Part shown: one piece after another, positions 1 through 5,621 of the stretch
Layout: each line of letters starts with the position of its first letter
How positions within the stretch are numbered: position 1 is the stretch's first letter
Origin: Dehalococcoidales bacterium
GTDB taxonomy: Bacteria > Chloroflexota > Dehalococcoidia > Dehalococcoidales > UBA2162
Assembly (NCBI GenBank): GCA_030648675.1
Contig: JAUSGV010000187.1
Coordinates: forward strand, 1 to 5,621
Direction of reading: 5' to 3'
DNA: 5,621 nt
Position numbers and translations under genes: made by a program
Notes under the pieces: generated by a model
Database searches by the model: none
Seen by the model: only the letters and a program-made list of their open reading frames with translations
What the model was told of the DNA's origin: nothing

Positions 1-132
1 ATATCGGAACTGAACACTCTCTATACTTTCGGGGCGGTCGATTCCGCGGCGATAATAAACACTGAAGCAAATGCTGGTGGACCAGCTCATGCCGACGTCT
101 CAATCACGCTTTACACGGTGCAAGGCAATTAA
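1..132 (+). CDS. C-terminal end of an unidentified upstream protein, possibly a pilus alignment (PilO-like) protein
   Basis: Frame 1 is open from the first base to a TAA at 130-132 and gives 43 residues ending in DVSITLYTVQGN. The 5' part lies outside the window. The stop is one base before the ATG of the PilM-PilN gene, so the two are very probably co-transcribed. The tail, alternating hydrophobic residues ending in a beta-strand-like VSITLYTV, resembles the last strand of small extracytoplasmic pilus domains such as PilO. A PilO-type gene next to pilM/pilN would fit the usual alignment-complex cluster. That identity is inferred from position and general character only; 43 residues cannot establish a family. 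Being a real coding end is better supported than the name. Confidence 0.6.
   Translation: MSELNTLYTFGAVDSAAIINTEANAGGPAHADVSITLYTVQGN
122..125 (+). promoter_or_regulatory. Ribosome binding site fixing the PilM-PilN start
   Basis: AAGG lies 8 bases before ATG 134, inside the last codons of the preceding gene. The frame also contains an upstream ATG at 71. Starting there would add 21 residues with no PilM character and would overlap the preceding gene by 62 bases. The protein from 134 (MAKKVTLYIDD) begins right at the first beta strand expected of PilM, so 134 is preferred. Confidence 0.6.
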
Positions 133-133
133 C

Positions 134-1831
134 ATGGCTAAAAAAGTAACGTTATACATCGACGATTCCAGCCTCCGTTTGCTGGTTTGCCAGGGCCCGC
201 GGATAAAAGAATGGGCAAACGTGCCGCTGGAACCCGGACTGGTCAAGAACAACGTAATCATCAAAACGGAAGAAGTATCTGCCCGGATCAGGGAACTATT
301 CAAAGTTCAGAAGGTCAAAACCAGAGCTGTCCAGGTCGGCATCAGCGGCCTTCATTGCCTGTCACGGCCGATTGTACTGCCGCCGCTGCCGAAAGAAATG
401 TTGGGCGAGGTGGTACCGCGAGAAGCAAAGAAAGTTCTGCCTGTGCCGCCCGACGTGCTTTATCTGTCCTGGTACAGCATGCCGACGTCGGACGGGAAAA
501 ACATGGTCTTTATTGTCGCGGTCCCGCGCGAAACGGTTGATGCGGTAGTCCAAACGCTGCGTTCTGCAGGACTCAGACCTCACTTCCTCGGATTAAAACC
601 GCTGCTGTTGACCAAACTGGCGAAAGGGGCTACCGGCATTATCGTTGACGTCCAGCATAACGAGGTCGTCGTGGTAATTGTCTCGGAAGGGGTCCCACAA
701 CCGGTACGAACTGTATCCTTCGCCAATGAAAACCTTACCTGGCAGGAGAAGCTGCCGATTATCGTCAGCGATACCGAAAGGACAATCGCCTTCTTCAACG
801 CCAATAATACAGAAAAAATACTGGCCTCCGATATTCCAATATTCGCTTCGGGGGAATTACTCAACCAGAAAGAATTGTGGGAAACTCTTTCCAAAAAGAC
901 GGGACATCCGGTTGTTCCACTACCGTCGCCGCTGGAAAACTTGGAAAATTTTACTGCCAGTCCGTATATTGCCAATATCGCTTTAGCCCTGCCAAACGCC
1001 GCCACTGATAAGAACCAGGGCTTATCCGCGGTCGATTTCAATGCCCTTCCGGAGGTTTATCGGCCTAAGCGTATTTCTCCCGTCAGAATTCTTGCCTTGC
1101 CGGTAGCGGTTGTCCTGGCGGCTTTAATTCTGGCGATTGCTCTGGTAGTTAATACGAATTCAGAAGGCCTCGCCTCGATACAGTCCGAATTAACGAAAAC
1201 CGAGCAACTGTTGAAACAAAGAGTGCAGCAAAAGTCGGAGTTGGACGCGGCCAACGGCAGACTGGAGAAACAAATCAACGATATAAAAATTGAAACCAGC
1301 CAATCGACCGCAGCTATAGGCAGTCTGGAGAACCAGACCAAAGGTCTGAATCGGGATTTGGCGGTAATAATGAATAACATGCCTGCGACAACGAAGGTGA
1401 AGAGCATAACTCTCACCGGAGATGTTCTGACGGTCACCGGGCGCGCCCCGGATGAAAAAGAATTGCTGGCTTATGTCGACAATCTGAGTGCCAGCGGGGT
1501 GTTCGCCGACGTTACCGTGACCAGCATCGCTCGCACGGTTAATGGTACGATCGACTTTAGTCTGCTCGGAAATCACGAGGGGCAAAAGATTGCCGCCAGC
1601 AGCCTTGAAACTGTCGTGAACAATTTGCTGCCCGACATCAATCTGCGTCAGGTAAGCTACGGTAAGGGTTCGATGTCGGTTTCGGCGAGTGCGGCTACGC
1701 TTGAAAGCATGCTGAATTACATTAAACTCCTGGAGCAAAGCGGTAAATTTAGTGATATTATTGTCAGCGATATGAGCCAGACGGATGCGGGCAGGACAGA
1801 ATTCGTTTTGATCCTCAGGACCGGTGAATAG
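134..1831 (+). CDS. PilM-PilN fusion protein of the type IV pilus inner-membrane alignment complex, with two PilN-like outer domains
   Basis: This 565-residue protein combines two T4P alignment proteins that are usually separate. Residues 1 to about 295 follow the PilM actin-like fold: an N-terminal LYIDDSS strand, the region around REAKKVLPVPPD (PilM's E-x-E-x-x-I/V-P-F/V-P-like segment), VDVQHNE near 171-177 at the second phosphate loop, and an ASPYIANIALAL end. Residues 300-313 (VDFNALPEVYRPKR) look like the cytoplasmic N-terminal peptide of PilN, consensus roughly (I/F)NLLPxxxR. A membrane helix follows at about 318-340, then a coiled coil at about 345-415, then two PilN-like alpha/beta domains at about 420-479 and 502-561. 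In the known system PilM binds the PilN peptide in the cytoplasm, and PilN/PilO carry the signal across the membrane toward the platform and motors. Here one chain would span both sides, N-terminus inside. The glycine-rich nucleotide motifs of PilM are eroded. PilM-PilN fusion is well supported; the tandem outer domain is inferred from my own alignment. Confidence 0.85.
   Translation: MAKKVTLYIDDSSLRLLVCQGPRIKEWANVPLEPGLVKNNVIIKTEEVSARIRELFKVQKVKTRAVQVGISGLHCLSRPIVLPPLPKEMLGEVVPREAKKVLPVPPDVLYLSWYSMPTSDGKNMVFIVAVPRETVDAVVQTLRSAGLRPHFLGLKPLLLTKLAKGATGIIVDVQHNEVVVVIVSEGVPQPVRTVSFANENLTWQEKLPIIVSDTERTIAFFNANNTEKILASDIPIFASGELLNQKELWETLSKKTGHPVVPLPSPLENLENFTASPYIANIALALPNAATDKNQGLSAVDFNALPEVYRPKRISPVRILALPVAVVLAALILAIALVVNTNSEGLASIQSELTKTEQLLKQRVQQKSELDAANGRLEKQINDIKIETSQSTAAIGSLENQTKGLNRDLAVIMNNMPATTKVKSITLTGDVLTVTGRAPDEKELLAYVDNLSASGVFADVTVTSIARTVNGTIDFSLLGNHEGQKIAASSLETVVNNLLPDINLRQVSYGKGSMSVSASAATLESMLNYIKLLEQSGKFSDIIVSDMSQTDAGRTEFVLILRTGE
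1823..1827 (+). promoter_or_regulatory. Ribosome binding site deciding the pilT start
   Basis: GGTGA lies 8 bases before ATG 1836 and overlaps the stop codon region of the upstream gene. The longest reading starts at GTG 1824, but the nearest Shine-Dalgarno-like AGGA (1817-1820) is only 3 bases from it, which is too close. Starting at ATG 1836 puts the Walker A lysine at residue 136 and the Walker B glutamate at 204, the numbers known for Pseudomonas aeruginosa PilT. ATG 1842 is a weaker alternative. Confidence 0.55.
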
Positions 1832-1835
1832 ACCG

Positions 1836-2903
1836 ATGGATATGCACGCGCTGCTGCAAGAGGCTGTCAAGCAAAAAGCGTCGGACGTTCACCTGGTCAA
1901 GGATAGTCCTCCGGTATTTCGCATTCACGGAAAGTTAGAAGAGGTCTCCAAAACGGGGCTTTCAGCTAAGGACATCGAACAATGCCTGGAGCAAATCACC
2001 ACCGAGGAACAAAGAACGGAGTTTGCCCGCAACCTTGAGCTTGATTTCGGCTACGAATACCCGGATATCGGACGCGTCCGGGCAAATGCGGCGAAACAGC
2101 GGGGCTCCGCCAGTATCGTGATCAGGTTGATAGCCCGCAACCTGCCAAGTCTGGACCAATTAGGGCTGCCGTCAGCCTACAAAGAACTCATCCTCAAGCC
2201 GAGGGGTCTTGTCGTCGTTACCGGGCCTACCGGCAGCGGTAAGTCAACGTCTTTGAGCGCAATGATAAATCACCTTAACGCTACGGAAAGCCGGAGGGTA
2301 GTCACGGTCGAAGACCCTATCGAGTTCGTATATACCAGCAACAAATGTACTATTACCCAGAGAGAGTTGGGCGGCGACACGAAGTCGTTCGCCGCCGCCT
2401 TGCGGCATGTACTTCGCCAGGACCCTGACGTAATCCTGGTGGGAGAAATGAGAGACGTGGAAACTGCTGCGGCCGCATTGACCATAGCCGAGACCGGCCA
2501 CCTGGTTTTAACCACCGGTCATGCCGTTAGCGCTTCACAGTCGACAGAGCGAATAATTGACTTGTTCCCGCCGCATGAGCGGCCTCTCGTGCAGTCGCGG
2601 TTGGCCTCTCTCCTTCTTGGTATTTTTACCCAGGTACTTGTGCCGAAAATAGACGGTACCGGACGGGTAGCCGCAGTTGAGATAATGTTAGCCACACCGG
2701 CGGTAAAAAACTCGATACGGGAAGGAAAGATCTATCAGATCCCGAATATTATCATGACTCAGGGCCGGGTGGGCATGACGCTGCTTGACCAGGCGTTAGT
2801 CAGCCTTTATCATAAAGGGCAGATAAGCCGGGAAAACGTTTTTGCTTATTGTAACGACCCGGAAGAAACAACCAAATTGCTGAACCGGAATGACGCCGGT
2901 TAG
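1836..2903 (+). CDS. pilT: Type IV pilus retraction ATPase PilT
   Basis: A 355-residue cytoplasmic hexameric ATPase of the secretion/GspE superfamily that powers pilus disassembly (twitching, DNA uptake, surface sensing). Visible features in order: N-terminal MDMHALLQEAVKQKASDVHL, typical of PilT; Walker A GPTGSGKST at 130-138; Asp box VEDPIEF at about 162-168; Walker B DPDVILVGEMRD at 196-207 with catalytic E204; His box at 219-240 with H222 and H229; and AVKNSIRE near 288-295, matching the AIRNLIRE motif that marks PilT and is needed for retraction. It lacks the long N-terminal extension and the zinc-binding cysteines of the extension ATPase PilB, so it is not PilB. Length matches PilT (about 345-370). 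One oddity: the usual TLHT of the His box reads TGHA here, keeping the histidine. The gene starts 4 bases after the PilM-PilN stop, so translation is probably coupled. No pilB, pilC or pilin gene is in the window. Confidence 0.95.
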   Translation: MDMHALLQEAVKQKASDVHLVKDSPPVFRIHGKLEEVSKTGLSAKDIEQCLEQITTEEQRTEFARNLELDFGYEYPDIGRVRANAAKQRGSASIVIRLIARNLPSLDQLGLPSAYKELILKPRGLVVVTGPTGSGKSTSLSAMINHLNATESRRVVTVEDPIEFVYTSNKCTITQRELGGDTKSFAAALRHVLRQDPDVILVGEMRDVETAAAALTIAETGHLVLTTGHAVSASQSTERIIDLFPPHERPLVQSRLASLLLGIFTQVLVPKIDGTGRVAAVEIMLATPAVKNSIREGKIYQIPNIIMTQGRVGMTLLDQALVSLYHKGQISRENVFAYCNDPEETTKLLNRNDAG

Positions 2904-2930
2904 GCACAGAGTCAACGGTAGACTCGATTC

Positions 2931-2935
2931 GGAGG
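2931..2935 (+). promoter_or_regulatory. Ribosome binding site of the diguanylate cyclase gene
   Basis: GGAGG lies 11 bases before ATG 2947, the strongest Shine-Dalgarno sequence in the window. An in-frame ATG at 2890 overlaps the end of pilT. It would add 19 residues with no similarity to the GAF start and has no comparable site before it, so 2947 is preferred. Confidence 0.65.
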
Positions 2936-2946
2936 CAGGCAGTTCA

Positions 2947-3969
2947 ATGGGGTACAGCCGAAGACTGACTTACAATGAACTGTCCATAGCTAACCGAGCT
3001 TGTGCGATAATTTCTTCCAGCCTTGACGTGCCGAAGGTGTTCGACCGCTTCATCGTTGAACTGAAGAAAATACTCGATATTAATTGGGCAGCAGTCACTC
3101 TGACAGTCCCCGACGGGTTGCGGCTGGTGGCAACGTTTTCGGAATACAATGTCAACGCACCGGTGCAAGAACTGATCCCAACGCAAGGTACGGCTTCAGA
3201 GTGGGTGATCCGGAATAAAAAATCGTTGTTTCAATCAGACCTTACCAGTGACCGCCAGTTCATCGCTTCAGAACCTTATTACAAGCTAAGAATGAGCTCC
3301 GCAGTACACCTCCCTTTGCTGGCTAATAAACGAGCTATCGGTAGTCTTATTCTTGCCAGCCGGCAACCTGACGCGTACACCGCAAAGCAAGCCGCATTTC
3401 TGAAACAGGTGGCGGCTCAGATGGCGATGCCGATAGAACACTGCCGCATGTATGCCATGGTTAGAGAACAAGCCCGGATCGACGACCTTACCGGCCTGTT
3501 CAACCGGCGTTCTTTGGACGAGGTGATCGCGAGTGAAATTAACCGTCATGCCCGGTACGGAGGAATATTTTCGCTGATCATCCTGGACCTCGATTCCTTC
3601 AAAGCGTTTAACGACAAACGAGGCCACCTTGCTGGAGACGATCTACTGAGGAACGTTGGAACCGTGATAAAGGGCTCGATCCGGAGTGCCGACCAGGCGT
3701 TCCGATACGGCGGTGATGAATTCGCTATTCTTCTGCCCAATACGGTGGCATCGGCCGGAGAGTTAGTATGCGAGCGAATACGAAAGCAAATCGAAGAGCA
3801 GCAAGCCGCAGGTAAGCTTCCGGTTACTGCCAGTCTTGGGCTAGCCACCTGGCCGGCCAACGGCGCCGGCGCTAACGACCTCATCGCCGCCGCTGATGCC
3901 GCTCTTTATCGAGCCAAAACAAGCGGCGGTAACTGCCACCGGCAGTCGTCACCGGGTGTGAGCCGGTAA
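2947..3969 (+). CDS. GAF-GGDEF diguanylate cyclase
   Basis: A 340-residue soluble protein predicted to make cyclic-di-GMP from two GTP. Residues about 16-165 form a GAF sensory domain (start NRACAIISSSL, core HLPLLANKRAIGSLILAS, final helix ending MPIEH); its ligand cannot be read from sequence. A short helix leads into the GGDEF domain at about 175-335: opening DDLTGLFNRR (179-188), metal aspartate D214 in LDLDSFK, guanine contacts N222 and D231, the signature GGDEF at 255-259, and the closing SLGLATWP and AADAALYRAKTSGGN. RSAD at 246-249 lies five residues before GGDEF, the position of the RxxD inhibitory site, so product feedback is likely. There is no signal peptide, membrane helix or EAL/HD-GYP domain. 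It lies 43 bases behind pilT with no terminator seen between them, so it is probably the last gene of the pilus transcript. Activity is strongly supported by the motifs; a role in controlling pili is inferred from position. Confidence 0.93.
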   Translation: MGYSRRLTYNELSIANRACAIISSSLDVPKVFDRFIVELKKILDINWAAVTLTVPDGLRLVATFSEYNVNAPVQELIPTQGTASEWVIRNKKSLFQSDLTSDRQFIASEPYYKLRMSSAVHLPLLANKRAIGSLILASRQPDAYTAKQAAFLKQVAAQMAMPIEHCRMYAMVREQARIDDLTGLFNRRSLDEVIASEINRHARYGGIFSLIILDLDSFKAFNDKRGHLAGDDLLRNVGTVIKGSIRSADQAFRYGGDEFAILLPNTVASAGELVCERIRKQIEEQQAAGKLPVTASLGLATWPANGAGANDLIAAADAALYRAKTSGGNCHRQSSPGVSR

Positions 3970-4002
3970 ACCCTCCTTTACCCGCTCCCTGCTCCGGGCG
4001 TT

Positions 4003-4093
4003 GGAGAATCAAAGCGAATTAAACCCTTCTCCACCCCCGGATTCTTCCCCTTCGATGCCTCAGGGCTAAAGACTCACCCGTTCAGAATGACAT
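4003..4093. repeat. Candidate dispersed palindromic intergenic element
   Basis: GGAGAA at 4003-4008 pairs with TTCTCC at 4027-4032, and AGAATC at 4005-4010 also pairs with GATTCT at 4040-4045, so two alternative stems are possible. The segment from 4040 runs GATTCTTCCCCTTCG, then GCC-TCAG-GGC, and ends TTCAGAATGACA. This pairing of a GATTCTTC-type left end with a TCAGAATGACA right end recalls a common class of short intergenic repeats (GATTCTTCGCTTCGCTCAGAATGACA-like) that I know from many bacterial genomes. Only one copy lies in the window, so the repeat nature is inferred from resemblance and could be wrong. Confidence 0.35.
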
Positions 4094-4164
4094 GTGGGAT
4101 AAATCCCGTCGCCAAAAGCGGCAAGCCAGGATTTTCTGTTGTTTCCCGGAGGTTTTTCCGATAA

Positions 4165-4193
4165 TTGATTATGGTTTCGACAAGTGTTAATAT
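4165..4193 (+). promoter_or_regulatory. Candidate sigma-70-type promoter for the histidine kinase
   Basis: TTGATT at 4165-4170 (TTGACA-like, 4 of 6) and TAATAT at 4188-4193 (TATAAT-like, 4 of 6) are separated by exactly 17 bases, in an A/T-richer patch than the surrounding DNA. Transcription would begin near 4200 and give a leader of about 30 bases before ATG 4230. The site lies just where a promoter for a separately transcribed kinase would be expected. The match is moderate and unproven. Confidence 0.45.
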
Positions 4194-4229
4194 TCACCCA
4201 AGAATCGAAGCTGGCAAGAAGAAATACGC

Positions 4230-5621
4230 ATGTCGTTACGCACGAAAGCAATACTGATCATCTGTATTGCATTATTAGCCGTGGTGGCTTCGTTGTACGG
4301 CACCTCCCGGTTCATCCTGATGAACGGACTTGCCCGAATCGAGCAATACGAGACGGAAAAAAGTCTGCAGCGAACTACGAACCTGCTTTCCAAAACGATC
4401 ATTGATGAAGAGGCCGACGTTGCCCGGCGCGCGGCATGGGACGATACGTACGCGTTTATCGAGGACGGCAACGAGGCTTATATCGACCGTAATCTAGCCG
4501 ATGCGGCTTTTATCAACTACCGCATTAACGTTATGCTTATAGTTAATTCGTCCGGAAAACTTGTTTTCGGTAAGGGTTTCGACCTGACGGATGGTAAAGA
4601 ATCGGCCGTACCTTCCCAGTTATTCGACGATGCGTCCCGCGAGCAACTCCTCGGAAATCAATCGGAAATAAAGACAAGCATTTCCGGAATCATACTTCTA
4701 CACGAAGCCCCGATGATGATTGCTTCACATCCTATTCTCAAGAGCGATTTCTCCGGACCTTCCCGCGGCAGATTGATCTTCGGGCGGTTTCTCGATGCCG
4801 CGGAGCTGAACCGGTTCAGTCAATTGACGCTTTCCGAGGTGGCGATGAGCCGCACAGACAGCGTTATCGATCCGGATTTCAGGTCAGCCCTGACGTTTTT
4901 GTTTGATAAATCGATCATTGTCAAAACGTTGTCGGCACAAACGATCGCCGGGTATACCCTGGTATACGATATTAACGGGAATCCGGCCCTGGTATTGCGA
5001 ACGGCGATGCCGCGTGATGCCTACCTGCTCGGGCAAAATGCCGTAGCTTTTTACATTATCTTGGTGCTGATCATCGGATTGATCGCGACCGCCGCGGTGG
5101 TTTTCGTAATCGAAAAGCAGATATTATCCCGATTTTCCGCAATATTGAATAGTCTCGACAGGATAATCAAAACCGGAGATACGAACGTTCGTTTACCCGT
5201 ATCCGGAAACGATGAATTAACTCTGGTGGCGAGAACCATGAACGGGCTGTTGGCCTCGCTGGAAGAATCGTCAGCAGAATTGAGAGCGCGCGAGGAAAAG
5301 TATCGTTTGTTAGCCGAGGACGTTCAGAGGCTTTATCAAGAAGAAAAGAGACTCAGACAGGAACTCCAGACGGAAATCACCAAGAGGATCGAATATACCA
5401 GAGGATTGGTGCACGAGTTAAAAACCCCGATAACTCCTATACTGGCCGCGGCTGAATTGCTGCTCGAAGAAATTCACGAGGCTCCCCTGGATAACCTGGT
5501 CAAAAGCATTAGCCGCAGCGCCGCCAATTTGAACCGGAGAATAGATGAGCTTCTAGATCTGGCACGAAGCGAAGTGGCGATGCTAAGCGTCAACCCGGAA
5601 CCGGTCGACGCGGCGATACTG
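4230..5621 (+). CDS. Membrane sensor histidine kinase, CHASE4-HAMP-HisKA (3' end beyond the window)
   Basis: 464 codons without a stop run to the window edge. ATG 4230 is the first possible start after the in-frame TAA at 4188; it has only a weak AGAAG-type ribosome site. Order of parts: membrane helix about 7-30; extracytoplasmic sensor about 31-268, carrying the CHASE4-like WDDTYAFIEDGNEAYIDRNL (70-89); second helix about 271-292; HAMP about 293-346 (GDTNVRLPVSGNDEL, then RTMNGLL); a charged signalling helix about 346-388; and HisKA with phosphoacceptor H395 in LVHELKTPITP, ending in a second helix LNRRIDELLDLARSE. The HATPase domain is outside the window. It should autophosphorylate on H395 in response to an unknown external signal and pass phosphate to a response regulator, which may lie downstream. 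It has its own likely promoter and is separated from the pilus genes by 260 bases, so a link to pili is not shown. Family assignment is secure; CHASE4 naming rests on the WDDTY motif and the layout. Confidence 0.92.
   Translation, partial: MSLRTKAILIICIALLAVVASLYGTSRFILMNGLARIEQYETEKSLQRTTNLLSKTIIDEEADVARRAAWDDTYAFIEDGNEAYIDRNLADAAFINYRINVMLIVNSSGKLVFGKGFDLTDGKESAVPSQLFDDASREQLLGNQSEIKTSISGIILLHEAPMMIASHPILKSDFSGPSRGRLIFGRFLDAAELNRFSQLTLSEVAMSRTDSVIDPDFRSALTFLFDKSIIVKTLSAQTIAGYTLVYDINGNPALVLRTAMPRDAYLLGQNAVAFYIILVLIIGLIATAAVVFVIEKQILSRFSAILNSLDRIIKTGDTNVRLPVSGNDELTLVARTMNGLLASLEESSAELRAREEKYRLLAEDVQRLYQEEKRLRQELQTEITKRIEYTRGLVHELKTPITPILAAAELLLEEIHEAPLDNLVKSISRSAANLNRRIDELLDLARSEVAMLSVNPEPVDAAIL

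Larger units (their letters stand above)
3970..4229 (+). other. Intergenic spacer between the diguanylate cyclase and the histidine kinase
   Basis: This 260-base stretch has no convincing gene on either strand. From left to right it holds a C-rich segment with weak self-complementarity, a repeat-like segment at 4003-4093, a short perfect hairpin GGGAT-AA-ATCCC at 4096-4107, a weaker CGGA/TCCG pair around 4147-4160, and a candidate promoter at 4165-4193. No strong hairpin followed by a T run was found, so the end of the upstream transcript is not marked by a classical intrinsic terminator. Confidence 0.6.

Noticed and set aside
580..1041. A 153-codon minus-strand open frame opposite the PilM domain
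   Set aside because: Antisense to conserved PilM coding sequence, low-complexity Ser/Thr stretches, no family features and no promoter or ribosome site evident.
1824..1835. GTG 1824 as the start of pilT
   Set aside because: The ribosome site would be only 3 bases away, and the resulting numbering shifts by four residues from the otherwise exact match to Pseudomonas PilT positions K136, E204, H222 and H229.
1190..1870. A 226-codon open frame on the minus strand opposite the 3' part of the PilM-PilN gene
   Set aside because: It lies fully opposite a well-supported gene, its translation is rich in Arg, His and Cys with no recognisable domain, and it has the look of a frame shadow.
3981..4008. 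Possible intrinsic terminator after the diguanylate cyclase gene (CCCG...CGGG and CTCC...GGAG pairs)
   Set aside because: The stems are only four base pairs, mutually exclusive, and not followed by a T run.
4096..4160. Possible cyclic-di-GMP-type riboswitch ahead of the kinase (AAAAGCGGCAAGCC resembles part of a GEMM core)
   Set aside because: The second conserved strand (ACGCAAAGCC-like), the tetraloop stem and the overall pairing could not be found, and the candidate promoter lies downstream of the motif. The resemblance is probably chance encouraged by the neighbouring GGDEF gene.
4066..4471. Short open frames on both strands over the spacer and the start of the kinase gene
   Set aside because: They overlap the candidate promoter and the first kinase codons, encode no recognisable features, and the kinase frame explains the coding signal from 4230 onward.

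Overview
The window reads entirely left to right and looks like part of a type IV pilus (T4P) cluster followed by a separate signalling gene. The organism is most likely an uncultured or little-studied member of the Chloroflexota, perhaps class Dehalococcoidia. That is an inference from protein style: a fused PilM-PilN protein, and a CHASE4-HAMP histidine kinase with an H-box reading LVHELKTPITP. No rRNA or other taxonomic marker is present. Both ends are cut inside genes.

Positions 1-2903 are the pilus part. The last 43 codons of an unidentified upstream gene (possibly another pilus alignment protein) stop one base before a 565-residue protein. In that protein a PilM-like actin-fold domain runs directly into a PilN-like part: cytoplasmic docking peptide, membrane helix, coiled coil, and then two successive PilN-like extracytoplasmic domains instead of one. 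Four bases downstream (or overlapping, if a GTG start is used) lies pilT, the retraction ATPase. All its catalytic motifs are present, with residue numbering that matches Pseudomonas PilT, but the His-box is unusual.

Positions 2947-3969 encode a soluble GAF-GGDEF diguanylate cyclase. It has a complete active site and an intact RxxD inhibitory site, sits 43 bases behind pilT, and is probably in the same transcript. The cyclic-di-GMP it makes is a plausible regulator of pilus extension and retraction or of surface attachment.

Positions 3970-4229 are a 260-base spacer. It holds a palindromic, repeat-like stretch (GATTCTTC...TCAGAATGACA), a short hairpin, and a good candidate sigma-70-type promoter for the next gene. 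From 4230 to the window edge runs the first 464 codons of a membrane histidine kinase (TM, CHASE4 sensor, TM, HAMP, long signalling helix, HisKA). Its ATPase domain lies beyond the window.

No RNA genes, CRISPR arrays, insertion sequences or phage genes were seen. The least ordinary parts are the architecture of the PilM-PilN fusion and the altered His-box of PilT. Neither amounts to a clearly new system.
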